Below are positions 10,106-18,985 of a stretch of DNA of 64,000 nt, one piece after another. Origin of the DNA: Zygaena filipendulae (taxonomy: Eukaryota > Arthropoda > Insecta > Lepidoptera > Zygaenidae). Both the position numbers and the translations under genes were made by a program. Position 1 is the first letter of the stretch; every line of letters starts with the position of its first letter. Under the pieces are notes generated by a model. That model had not been told where the DNA came from. It did not search any database and saw nothing but the letters and a program-made list of their open reading frames with translations. Where the stretch lies: contig OU015650.1 in the NCBI GenBank assembly GCA_907165275.2, positions 9,702,001 to 9,766,000 of the forward strand, in the 5' to 3' direction.

Positions 10106-11660
10106 ACGTAAAATAAACAATATTATGTATTTACATTCGCATTTATTTATGTGTAGTTAGTATAGGGACTTGCTGGCTGAGCGTTGAAGAAGACTTACCT
10201 ATGAGCAGAAACTACACGCAGCGGAAATTCGAATGATGGGAGAGACAGAAAAAAGATAAGGTGTGAAACGACCCCATAAGCGGGGGGGGGGGGGGGGGTT
10301 TAAAGATAGTTCCAATAATTGATAAAGTAACCAAGTCAAGGTTGCGCTGATACATACGGTCACGTTGTACGGAGATGCTGTGAACAGTTTTCTTTCTGTG
10401 ACTTCAAATAATAAGAGGGGACAAAGATGATCACAAATAGATGTTGAGTGACAACTGGAATCCAAGGAATATAACGGAACAGTGTGAGGATGAAGACGGT
10501 GTTCATCAATGGTCTACGTTACTCATAGATATATTATACAATCTATACTTAATGACTAAGTAAGTGCTCTGACTACCTAAATAAACAAATAACTTTGTAA
10601 CGTTAACTCCTCTTTGATGATTAATTGGCTTTGGCCAAATCGATTTGTAATAATATCGTCAGAATTGGCATATTTTCTCGACATGTTCATTACTTATGCA
10701 TTATCCGTTGCTTGCGGTTCCACCTTGGAAACTCTTTGATGTGCAGTTGTTTTTAAAAGTAGATACATTGCTCTAAGGCGAAAATTGCATTCACACTACA
10801 CTAGGTACTTTATTATGTTCTCGCACACATTAACATTATCTACCATTTCTAAACACCACAATATAGTGTTTTCTATTTCTAATTCTCTGCCTACATGTGG
10901 ATAAGATTAGCTGCAACATATACCCACGTACTTACCTACCTAAAATACGAAAGTAAGTTTCATAAGTATGTAGGTTAGTTGGAAACACCAGCATGGATGA
11001 GAATATTCTCGACCTCTATCAACATTTCGCACCCAAGTAATGGCGCGTAGTTCGTTTATGTTGTACTTACAAGAAGGCAATACTGCTATCAGACTGATAT
11101 ACCTACAGGGTGTAGGACTAAACGAGGGACACATTGATCTCTTCATAACTATCTCAAAATCACATACCTAACGTAAATTTTTATCTAATTATTCAATAAG
11201 AAAAAACATTAAAACTAAATTCACTACTTCGATGTGCTAATGGAGTATACCAACGTGTCCTATGGGTCATTTAACGCACCTTTTCCTTGTATTGTCTCTG
11301 ATGCGCCGTAAAATTATATTATTTAACATGTCTTGGCTTATTTTGTTATTGTTTCTCTGTGATATTTTTTTTTTTGTTTGAATTTATTTTTTATTATTTA
11401 CACGTAGATAGGCCTAAATTATCGAGAGCTTGACGTTGTCCTTCGTTTAGACTCCAATAGTGTAGAGTAGATAGTCGGTACCTAGATAGCCCTTTATTTA
11501 TGGCGGTTACGATCGAATGAGATGGTCAGCCGAAACGCTGTATATTATTGCCCGACTACAAGTATTCTGGTGGAAGCAATTTTCCTCAATCTGTGCTATC
11601 ACTCCACACATCATTACAGAAGACATTTATATCTTAATCTACGCGTAGAATTTTCACAGA
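10106..11660. other. Intergenic DNA with a 17-base G run
   Basis: No gene was recognised. An uninterrupted run of 17 G lies at 10282-10298. The 88-codon minus frame at 10199-10465 reads through that run as poly-proline and is a chance frame. Confidence 0.45.
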
Positions 11661-11785
11661 TGAAGGAAACCCAAAAATACTAATAGATTAAATTTATTTA
11701 AATTATACAGACACAATTAATTCAAGAACCAAATTTTGACATAATATATTTTTCGTAATTAGTGAAAGCAAAGAGGTTTGCAACA
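11661..11785 (-). repeat. BEL-1 3' LTR
   Basis: Identical to 17017-17141. At 125 bp it is unusually short for an insect BEL/Pao LTR. No obvious TATA box was picked out. Confidence 0.85.
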
Positions 11786-11786
11786 C

Positions 11787-11799
11787 ACTCCCACCTTTT
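11787..11799 (-). promoter_or_regulatory. BEL-1 polypurine tract
   Basis: On the minus strand AAAAGGTGGGAG lies immediately upstream of the 3' LTR start TGTTGC, the expected place of plus-strand DNA priming. This is inference from position and composition. Confidence 0.7.
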
Positions 11800-11839
11800 G
11801 TGTTGGGTATCTACAACGCAAAACACTTCACTTGACACA

Positions 11840-14800
11840 CTAAATGTTTATATTTAAAACCAGATGAGCCGCGCTCAGTTCCAGCGGATACAGCCGCTGG
11901 AAAGGTCTAGTATATTCGCCTTCATTGGTCTTTACCTTCGCTACTCTGGCATGACCATCTTTTCCATGGTACATCTCTAATATAATTGCTAGAGGCCAAT
12001 TTACTCTTTTTGCCTCTGTCTCCAACAAAACGACGTCTCCTACTTTAATATTATTTGCCTTCTCCTTGCCCTTCTGTATTAGCATTCCCAAATACTCATT
12101 TTTAAACCTGTTTCGAATATCCTCCCTTAGTTTATATAAATATTTCAAACGTCTGTTAAGAGAGTTTTTGTCGATTTGGTCTAGGTCAGTCACATCACTA
12201 TTAGGGAGCCCTTGTAAAAAATGAGCCGGAGTTAAAGGTTTTAACTTTTCTGTGTCATCGGCAATGTACGTTAAAGGACGTGCATTAATGATTGCCTCAC
12301 AATCGCATAAAATCGTTTGAAGTTCGTCATAACTAACTGTCCTTTTCCCCAAGTTTCGTCGAAGGAGTTCTTTGATGGAACGTACTAGACGCTCCCACCA
12401 TCCTCCCCACCACGGTGCTGCTGGTGGATTAAATTTCCAATTAATTTTTCTTATGTTGGAGTACGTAACAATTTCTGCCCAGTTTAAAGAGTCAAGCTGA
12501 TTATTAGCTCCATGGAAATTCGTTCCATTGTCAGAGTATATTGTCTCAACTCTTCCACGCCTAGCAATAAATCTCCTCAAGACCATTATAAATGAGTCCG
12601 TCGATAAAGACTTCGTCAATTCGAGATGTACCGCACGGTAAACTGCACAGGTGAAAATCACTATCCAGACCTTCCCTCCAGACGACAAAAAAAGTGGACC
12701 TGCCAGGTCAATGCCCGTGACTTGAAATACTGCCGAGGGTTTCACTCGATCTCCAGGCAGGTAAGTTATTGGTGTTTCAGCGCATTTCGCAGTCTGTCGC
12801 TTACAACATATACATCGGGATATGACTGACTTAACAAGTTTCCTGGCACCCGTTATCCAATATCGCTCTCTTAAATTAGCAATTAAAGTGCCAGAACCTG
12901 CATGATTAAGTAGACGATGTTTGTCGCTGATAAGCCGTTCTACAATAGGATGTTTCCCTGGTAAGTAAATAGGGCACACAAAGTCTGCGGGTTCATCGCT
13001 CATTAAAAGTTTAGTGCGAATTCTTATGATCCCTTCTTTATCTTTAAACAAATGCATGTCTTTCATTTTAATGTCATTTTGTTTTATGAAATCATTTTGA
13101 ATCATTTTAAGTACAGTATTTTCTGCAGTTAGGTACTCTTCGTAACTTAGTTCGCCTTTAAACTTATTACCTTTGTACTTGCAGTTGTGTATAAACCTCA
13201 TTATCCATCCAACCATTCTTATAATTTTTGTATATTTAGAGAAGTATGTAAGTGTAGATAGAAATGTAGTTAAATTAGTAGTATTGTTAGCAACTACTCT
13301 TTTTTCTTTATTAACTTCTTTTTCATCAATTTCTTTTATAGATTTTGGCCATTCGCTCTCATTGCCTTTCAGCCAGGTTGGTCCCTCCCACCATTTACTT
13401 TTCCGAAGAGTCTTCGCGTTACAACCCCTGGACGGTAAATCAGCTGGATTCATATTACCAGGTAAGTGATACCAATCATCAGGGTTGGTATGTTCTCGAA
13501 TCTCTTTTACTCTATTTTTGACGAACGTGTTCCAGTCTCCGTAGGTGGTGATCCAAGTCAAAGTTACACTAGAATCAGTCCAGAAATAAGTTTTGCATTT
13601 GGACAGAGCGAGTGCTTCACTTGTTTCTTTATATAAGCGAGTAGCTATCAGCGCTGCCATCAACTCTAAGCGCGGTATTGTAACTTCATGCACTGGCGCT
13701 ACTCTGGATTTAGCTTGTAACAATTGCACGGTAACATCACCATCTCGCTCACTCCTCAAGTATATACACGCTGCGAATGATAACTTGCTTGCATCACTGA
13801 ATACGTGGATACTATTTTGGCACTCGTCAATTGGTTTGGTGGTGATTCTTCGCGGAATTCTGCATTCATTTAGCCAACCAATGTGTTTTAGCCAATCCTG
13901 AAATTCCTTTTGTAAATTATCTGGTAGTTCTTTATCCCAACTGTACTTTAATTTCCATGTTTTTTGAATGATTAATTTAGGTACAAGCGTTACTGGGCAC
14001 ACTACACCAATTGGATCAAATAATTTTTGAGTTATCGATAGGAGCTTTCTTTTCGTCACACTATTTGGTAGATCATTTATAAAGTTAATGTTACAGTAGA
14101 GCTCATCATTATTTACATTCCATACTAACCCGAGTACTGATAGAATCTCTTCTTCTGTCATTTCTTCATTTCTTACAGGAGCTGTGACCCATCCTCTAAG
14201 TTCAAATTTCCCATCTATCATTGTTCTTTTAGCCTCTTCAATGAAAACTTTCGCTTCTTTTTCAGTATCTAAGCTAGTTATACAGTTGTCAACATAATAA
14301 GAGTTCTTAAGTAGCTCGGCTGTGTTCTTACATTCCGTTGTATATTTATCTAAATGGTGTATTATTGTTGCACCCAATAGAAACGGACTCGATGTTAAAC
14401 CGAATACTACACGACAATGACGGTAAGTAATTAGTTCTTTCCTTTTTTCGTTCTTCCACCAGAGAAATGACAAATATTGTCTGTCTTCTTCTCTCAATGA
14501 AATTTGAAGAAAAGCTTTTTTAATATCGGATGTTATTCCAATCGCACGTTTTCTAAATTTAATAAGTAACTTTGGTATCAGCTCAAGACAGTTTACTCCT
14601 TTCTCTAGAAAAGCGTTCAAAGAGTTTCCATTGATATCTCTCGCGGAGGCGTCAAATACGGGGCGAACTCTAGTGGTTAAACTCGAATTTTTGATAACAG
14701 GGTGATGAGGTAAGAAATGCTTACAAATTTGATTATCAACAACTTCTTCAATAATACCCATTTTCAGCCAATCATTAAAAATTTCTCCATAGCCTTCAAA

Positions 14801-16972
14801 CTCATTTAATTGCAAGAGCCTTCTAGTTGTAGACATTAACCTCTTTTCAGCTAACTTTTTGTTGTCAAGTAATTCTGTGTAACCTGTTTTCCACGGTAAG
14901 TTTACTTCATATCGTCCTTCGTTATTGACTCTAATAGTTCTCTTGAAATCTTCTATTATTATTGAATCTGCTTTTGCTTTAGTTGTAACTTCTACCGGGT
15001 CTTTGATCCCAAGCGACTCTAAGTCCCACATCTCGGTAATCTGAAAGTTGGCTGATACGACTGTTGTTACCGTACTGCATGCGTTTATTATTGGTCCTTG
15101 TAAAGTCCATCCTAACGTAGTTTTCATAGCTACGAGTTTTTTGTCTAGTTGTATGAAACTATTAGTGAGCAGCTGTCCTGCGTAATCTGCGCCTATTAGT
15201 AAACCAATCTCTGGCACTTCATCGCCTATGTCACCGACATCACTTAAGGTAATGTTATGTTTCTTTAACTGTTGCATTATTTCGTTGCTATTTGCTCTTG
15301 GAATGAACCCACAGATGGTCTCTTTGTCTAGTGCATTTACAATGAGACTGCATTGATCATCGTTCAGGCCTTTGACACAAAATTCGTAAACGTTGTATTG
15401 TTCCTTTTTAGTTTCTATGCCACCAAACAGACAATGCGATAATATCTCTTTATTGACTGACTTTAAGTCCAACTGTTTAACTATATCACGACGGATATAA
15501 GATTTTTGTGCACCCGTATCTATAAAGGCTCTAGTAATTATGCATTTATTATTATCACCATTCACAATATTTACCATTAGTGTCTGGAGTAGTGTAGTGC
15601 AACCTTTATATTGTGACACGGTATTTTGCGGCTTGTGTGATGCCACCTTTATGTTTTCTTGACATGAAATTTTAATGTCAGGACACATCAATACTGAATG
15701 ACGTTTAGAACAAACAAGACATTTAGTGTAATTTTTACATTTCTTGTTATTATGTCCCGTCTTTAGACAAATATTACAACCTCCTTTTATTCTGAGTAAA
15801 TTTTTCCTTGCTTCATATGTCATCTTATTAGCTTTATAGCACTCTAAGCTACTATGAGTTGATTTTTCGCACCAAATACAAGAATTGTTTTGCTTCTTTG
15901 ACTCTTCAGTGGAAACCAGGCAGGATGCGGTGGGTTTTTTATGAGCGTCATCAAGACTAACCAATGAGTTATCACTCGATGTCAGAACACCGTGGGCAAG
16001 CTGAATTCTTTCTTCGGTTTCCACCTCACGTTTCAGAAATGTTAAGAGCTTGTTTAAGTTATCGTCCGACTTTTCTGACTGACCTTGCGACCTTTCCCAT
16101 GCTCTAAGAACAGATTCGGGCAAGGCGGATTCTACAAGGGGAAAAAGTAAAGCGGCGTACTTATCGGTAGTTACACCTAAGCTCTCTAAAGCTTGTAATT
16201 GCGTATTAAGTTTATCATACAAGTGGCCTAGATTAGAATGAGATGTATTACATTTTGCTTGTGCAAGTACTAAGTTAAGGAGCTCACGCACATAGATCTC
16301 GATTAGCAAGTCTTCACGTGCAAACCTGGACTTTAGTTGATCGATCGCCTTTCTGTAGTTCTTTCCCGACGGAGGGAAGCTGTCGATCAGCTCTCTTGCC
16401 GGCGAATCTGGAACTGTACATTGGAATAAATATTGAAATTTATCTCCGTCGTCCATGGTTTCGTCACCGTCAATTTTCTGAAACTGCCCCCAGAAACCAA
16501 TCCAGTTTCTGACGTTGCCGTCAAATTTTCTCAACTCGATTTTTGGTAATCTGAAGCGTTTTTTCGAATGACATCCGGTGCTACAGGTTGATCTGCATTT
16601 GTGCTGTGATTTGACAGTGTTATTCGATTCGTCACTATCATCAAATAGCTCATTAGTTTTTTTAGTGCGATTGTACCTCTGGTGAAAATTATCGTACTTA
16701 ACTTTCATTTCCTCCCAGTCATAGCGGTAGGTTTCGCCTGTTAAACTGTCTTCAAGAAACTGCTCTTCGTTTATGTCCTCAACATCCAGCCACTGCTCCT
16801 TTATGCGCTCGTCCACGCTGAACAGATTTTCTGCTTTTTGTTGTAATAGACCAAAGGCGGCAGAAATTAGGTCGTGGTTTCTTGAATGTAAATTATCTTC
16901 TAATGTATTTTTGGCTCTCGTGAACAGTGAACGAGCAACGCTTCGTTCTTTGCGTAATTTTTCCATGTTCAC
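11840..16972 (-). CDS. BEL-1 Gag-Pol polyprotein (1710 aa, intact)
   Basis: A single frame encodes a retrotransposon polyprotein that packages, copies and integrates the element. Order: Gag core with a DUF1759-like segment (about 146-300); three CCHC knuckles (C365-C378, C399-C412, C418-C430); aspartic protease with DTGA at 485; reverse transcriptase with SDIKKAF (D816) and YVDN (893-896, in place of the usual Y/F-x-DD); RNase H with D1060, E1103, D1133 and D1178; integrase with zinc ligands H1352, H1357, C1387, C1390 and catalytic D1422, D1481, E1527; and a C-terminal DUF5641-like segment (about 1643-1698). There is no env-like frame. The ATG lies about 28 nt after the primer-binding site and is the first available; Met3 is an alternative. 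The WWGGWWERLV integrase motif suggests the BEL clade. All key residues are present, so it is potentially active. Confidence 0.95.
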   Translation of the reverse strand: MNMEKLRKERSVARSLFTRAKNTLEDNLHSRNHDLISAAFGLLQQKAENLFSVDERIKEQWLDVEDINEEQFLEDSLTGETYRYDWEEMKVKYDNFHQRYNRTKKTNELFDDSDESNNTVKSQHKCRSTCSTGCHSKKRFRLPKIELRKFDGNVRNWIGFWGQFQKIDGDETMDDGDKFQYLFQCTVPDSPARELIDSFPPSGKNYRKAIDQLKSRFAREDLLIEIYVRELLNLVLAQAKCNTSHSNLGHLYDKLNTQLQALESLGVTTDKYAALLFPLVESALPESVLRAWERSQGQSEKSDDNLNKLLTFLKREVETEERIQLAHGVLTSSDNSLVSLDDAHKKPTASCLVSTEESKKQNNSCIWCEKSTHSSLECYKANKMTYEARKNLLRIKGGCNICLKTGHNNKKCKNYTKCLVCSKRHSVLMCPDIKISCQENIKVASHKPQNTVSQYKGCTTLLQTLMVNIVNGDNNKCIITRAFIDTGAQKSYIRRDIVKQLDLKSVNKEILSHCLFGGIETKKEQYNVYEFCVKGLNDDQCSLIVNALDKETICGFIPRANSNEIMQQLKKHNITLSDVGDIGDEVPEIGLLIGADYAGQLLTNSFIQLDKKLVAMKTTLGWTLQGPIINACSTVTTVVSANFQITEMWDLESLGIKDPVEVTTKAKADSIIIEDFKRTIRVNNEGRYEVNLPWKTGYTELLDNKKLAEKRLMSTTRRLLQLNEFEGYGEIFNDWLKMGIIEEVVDNQICKHFLPHHPVIKNSSLTTRVRPVFDASARDINGNSLNAFLEKGVNCLELIPKLLIKFRKRAIGITSDIKKAFLQISLREEDRQYLSFLWWKNEKRKELITYRHCRVVFGLTSSPFLLGATIIHHLDKYTTECKNTAELLKNSYYVDNCITSLDTEKEAKVFIEEAKRTMIDGKFELRGWVTAPVRNEEMTEEEILSVLGLVWNVNNDELYCNINFINDLPNSVTKRKLLSITQKLFDPIGVVCPVTLVPKLIIQKTWKLKYSWDKELPDNLQKEFQDWLKHIGWLNECRIPRRITTKPIDECQNSIHVFSDASKLSFAACIYLRSERDGDVTVQLLQAKSRVAPVHEVTIPRLELMAALIATRLYKETSEALALSKCKTYFWTDSSVTLTWITTYGDWNTFVKNRVKEIREHTNPDDWYHLPGNMNPADLPSRGCNAKTLRKSKWWEGPTWLKGNESEWPKSIKEIDEKEVNKEKRVVANNTTNLTTFLSTLTYFSKYTKIIRMVGWIMRFIHNCKYKGNKFKGELSYEEYLTAENTVLKMIQNDFIKQNDIKMKDMHLFKDKEGIIRIRTKLLMSDEPADFVCPIYLPGKHPIVERLISDKHRLLNHAGSGTLIANLRERYWITGARKLVKSVISRCICCKRQTAKCAETPITYLPGDRVKPSAVFQVTGIDLAGPLFLSSGGKVWIVIFTCAVYRAVHLELTKSLSTDSFIMVLRRFIARRGRVETIYSDNGTNFHGANNQLDSLNWAEIVTYSNIRKINWKFNPPAAPWWGGWWERLVRSIKELLRRNLGKRTVSYDELQTILCDCEAIINARPLTYIADDTEKLKPLTPAHFLQGLPNSDVTDLDQIDKNSLNRRLKYLYKLREDIRNRFKNEYLGMLIQKGKEKANNIKVGDVVLLETEAKRVNWPLAIILEMYHGKDGHARVAKVKTNEGEYTRPFQRLYPLELSAAHLVLNINI

Positions 16973-16999
16973 TATTCACGAGAGATGTAGATGTATTCA

Positions 17000-17014
17000 C
17001 TGTCACGGTCGCCA
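17000..17014 (-). promoter_or_regulatory. BEL-1 primer-binding site (tRNA-Arg-like)
   Basis: On the minus strand TGGCGACCGTGACAG begins 2 nt after the 5' LTR. Its complement CTGTCACGGTCGCCA agrees with the 3' end of an insect tRNA-Arg as I recall it, including CCA. The TGG start and position are direct; the tRNA identity is from memory. Confidence 0.75.
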
Positions 17015-17016
17015 GA

Positions 17017-17141
17017 TGAAGGAAACCCAAAAATACTAATAGATTAAATTTATTTAAATTATACAGACACAATTAATTCAAGAACCAAATTTTGACATAA
17101 TATATTTTTCGTAATTAGTGAAAGCAAAGAGGTTTGCAACA
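17017..17141 (-). repeat. BEL-1 5' LTR
   Basis: Identical to the 3' LTR. Transcription of the element should start within it and run toward lower coordinates. Confidence 0.85.
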
Positions 17142-17724
17142 ACACCTTTAATTTTTTTTAACATACGAAGTAATACACTCATGGAAAAAATAAAGTGGAA
17201 TTACCATTTCGATTGTAAAGAAATGATCTTTTATGGCATCATAATGGTGTAGGTTACTAATGATAGTTTCACATTTTTAGTAGTCTACTATCTACAGTAC
17301 CTACTTTTGGTTTCAGGATATCGTAGTATATCTATCTACTATATCTTTGAACGAGCAATTCTTGTATATAAATATATATGAATATAACGGCTCTAACGAT
17401 TTTCATGAATTTTTTTATGCAGTACGTTTCGGGGGTGATTAATCGATTTAGCTAGGTTTAATTTTTAGAAATCGTCGTTTTATCCGTGTTTTAAGGCAAT
17501 GAAAAAGGAGTATTTGGTACTGCTTTACTACTTAACAACAGATGGTGCTATACACAACAAGCGAAGCTCGGTCGCCCAGATATTTAAATTTTAATTGAGT
17601 ATTACGAGTAAAAAAAGTGTCATCACTATCACTAGGTACATTTTATACCTAAAACAAAGTCCTCCCACCAACAAAGTCCAACAAAACAATTTTATTTATG
17701 GTACCTACATTACATTATAATTAT
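17142..17724. other. AT-rich DNA, nothing recognised
   Basis: No gene or bounded repeat was recognised. Confidence 0.4.
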
Positions 17725-18045
17725 TATACGACCTGACTGGTGCAGTAGGTCACCATGCCTACCCCTAATCTGCAAGAGGTTCCGGTTTCGATGCCCGGTG
17801 GGGGCGGACTTTATGTGATGAACACACGGTTCTATTTTCCAGTCTGGGCGTGTATATATATCTATAATATAATATGTAGTATATACCACTACCACGTTTG
17901 CTTGGTTTCCACGACACAAGCATAAACTTCAAGAAGATCAGGTTATGAGGATAATATGCTTAATACTCAATATGCTTGTTATGATGAATAAAGCTTAGTG
18001 TGGGATCAAGTAGATCTGTGTGTTGTGAAGTGGATTATTATTATT
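17725..18045 (+). mobile_element. tRNA-derived SINE
   Basis: An RNA polymerase III-like A box (TGGTGCAGTAGG at about 17737) and B box (GGTTTCGATGCCC at about 17780) lie 30-40 bp apart. They are followed by a body like that of known lepidopteran SINEs: TGTGATGAACACA, CCAGTCTGGGCGTGTATATA, CACGACACAAGC, GCTTAGTGTGGGATCAAGTA. The region between about 17920 and 17990 looks like an insertion or divergence in the body. The minus-strand 69-codon frame across it is not a gene. Confidence 0.75.
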
Positions 18046-18180
18046 TAAAATACTTCAAGCATGTAGACTGTAGAGTAGTGTATACTATAGGTATATTACA
18101 TTAAAATCTTATCCACATACCTATTCGACGCATCAAGCTGATGCGATCCTACGACAGACAAAATATGTAGCCATTATTTT

Positions 18181-18215
18181 ATACCCGTGCGAAGCCGGGG
18201 CGAGGTGCTAGTGTC
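18181..18215 (+). mobile_element. Terminal fragment of another repeat ending GTGCTAG
   Basis: ATACCCGTGCGAAGCCGGGG followed by CGAGGTGCTAG|T resembles a frequent lepidopteran repeat terminus. Only the end is recognisable. Confidence 0.4.
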
Positions 18216-18791
18216 ATAGGAAGCAGGAATTTTATTTTCTTAGATTTCAGTGAAAATATCCGACTTGAAGTCCAGGTGTTAATTGCGAATAATCAATTTA
18301 TTCATATAAAAGTGCAAATAAATATTTATTGCTTATTTATTTTTATCTCGAAAATATTTCGGTAGTTTGTGATACGAATAAGTAGTGTAAAATCCGGGTC
18401 CAGCTGGTTCTCGCACAGAAATCACTATTGCTAAGCCCACAGGGGAAAAATACGGTAGGCAATAACAAAAAATCTTAGTCTGCGACCATTTTTTACTGCC
18501 ATGGACGGCGAAAAATTGCTACATTCGTCATATCAACATCTAACTAGTTTACTTAATATTGATAAGAAGAAAATTTTGTTTCTGGGAAGTCACTGAATCT
18601 ACTAAACCGATGCTACAAAAAAAACTTCAACTTCAGTATCTTTCCGTGGGAAACTCAAGATTGAAATGGGTGATACCGCGAAAACCAACACATATTTTAA
18701 TGGTATAGTATAGTGGTAAGACTTAGGTTTGTAATATACCTACATACAAGCAGTGATATCTATATATTCTATACATTATAAATATAATTGA
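18216..18791. other. Intergenic DNA, nothing recognised
   Basis: No gene or bounded repeat was recognised. Confidence 0.4.
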
Positions 18792-18985
18792 AGTGTCTTT
18801 TTGTTATTTCAAATTAACAGCTTTTCACTAAATGCATATGAAAGTAGGTAGGTATATACGGTAGGTACTTACATAAAAAAAATTGTTGTCTGTTTATTTC
18901 GGCTGAACGGCTGGACTGATTTTAACGGGACTCTCACTGGCAGATAGCTGATGTTGTAAGGAGTAACTTAGGTTACTTGTACCTA
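18792..18985 (+). mobile_element. Partial Helitron, subfamily 3
   Basis: TTAACAGCTTTTCACTAAATG, GGCTGAACGGCTGGACTGAT and GATGTTGTAAGGAGTAACTT are the reverse complement of blocks at 33953-34242 and 41199-41520. The 3' CTAG end is absent. Confidence 0.6.

Larger units (their letters stand above)
11661..17141 (-). mobile_element. Complete BEL-type LTR retrotransposon (BEL-1)
   Basis: A 5.48-kb element on the minus strand: 5' LTR 17141-17017, primer-binding site 17014-17000, one gag-pol frame 16972-11840, polypurine tract about 11799-11787, and 3' LTR 11785-11661. The two LTRs are identical over all 125 bp, and the repeat extends by chance or shared flank to CAGA. LTR ends on the minus strand are TGTTGC...CTTCA. 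No exact target duplication could be read (left flank TTTTCACAGA, right flank ACACCTTTAA). Identical LTRs and an unbroken frame indicate a recent insertion. Confidence 0.9.

Noticed and set aside
12626..17039. Plus-strand frames at 12626, 13173, 13593, 16318 and 16773
   Set aside because: Antisense shadows of the BEL-1 gag-pol frame.
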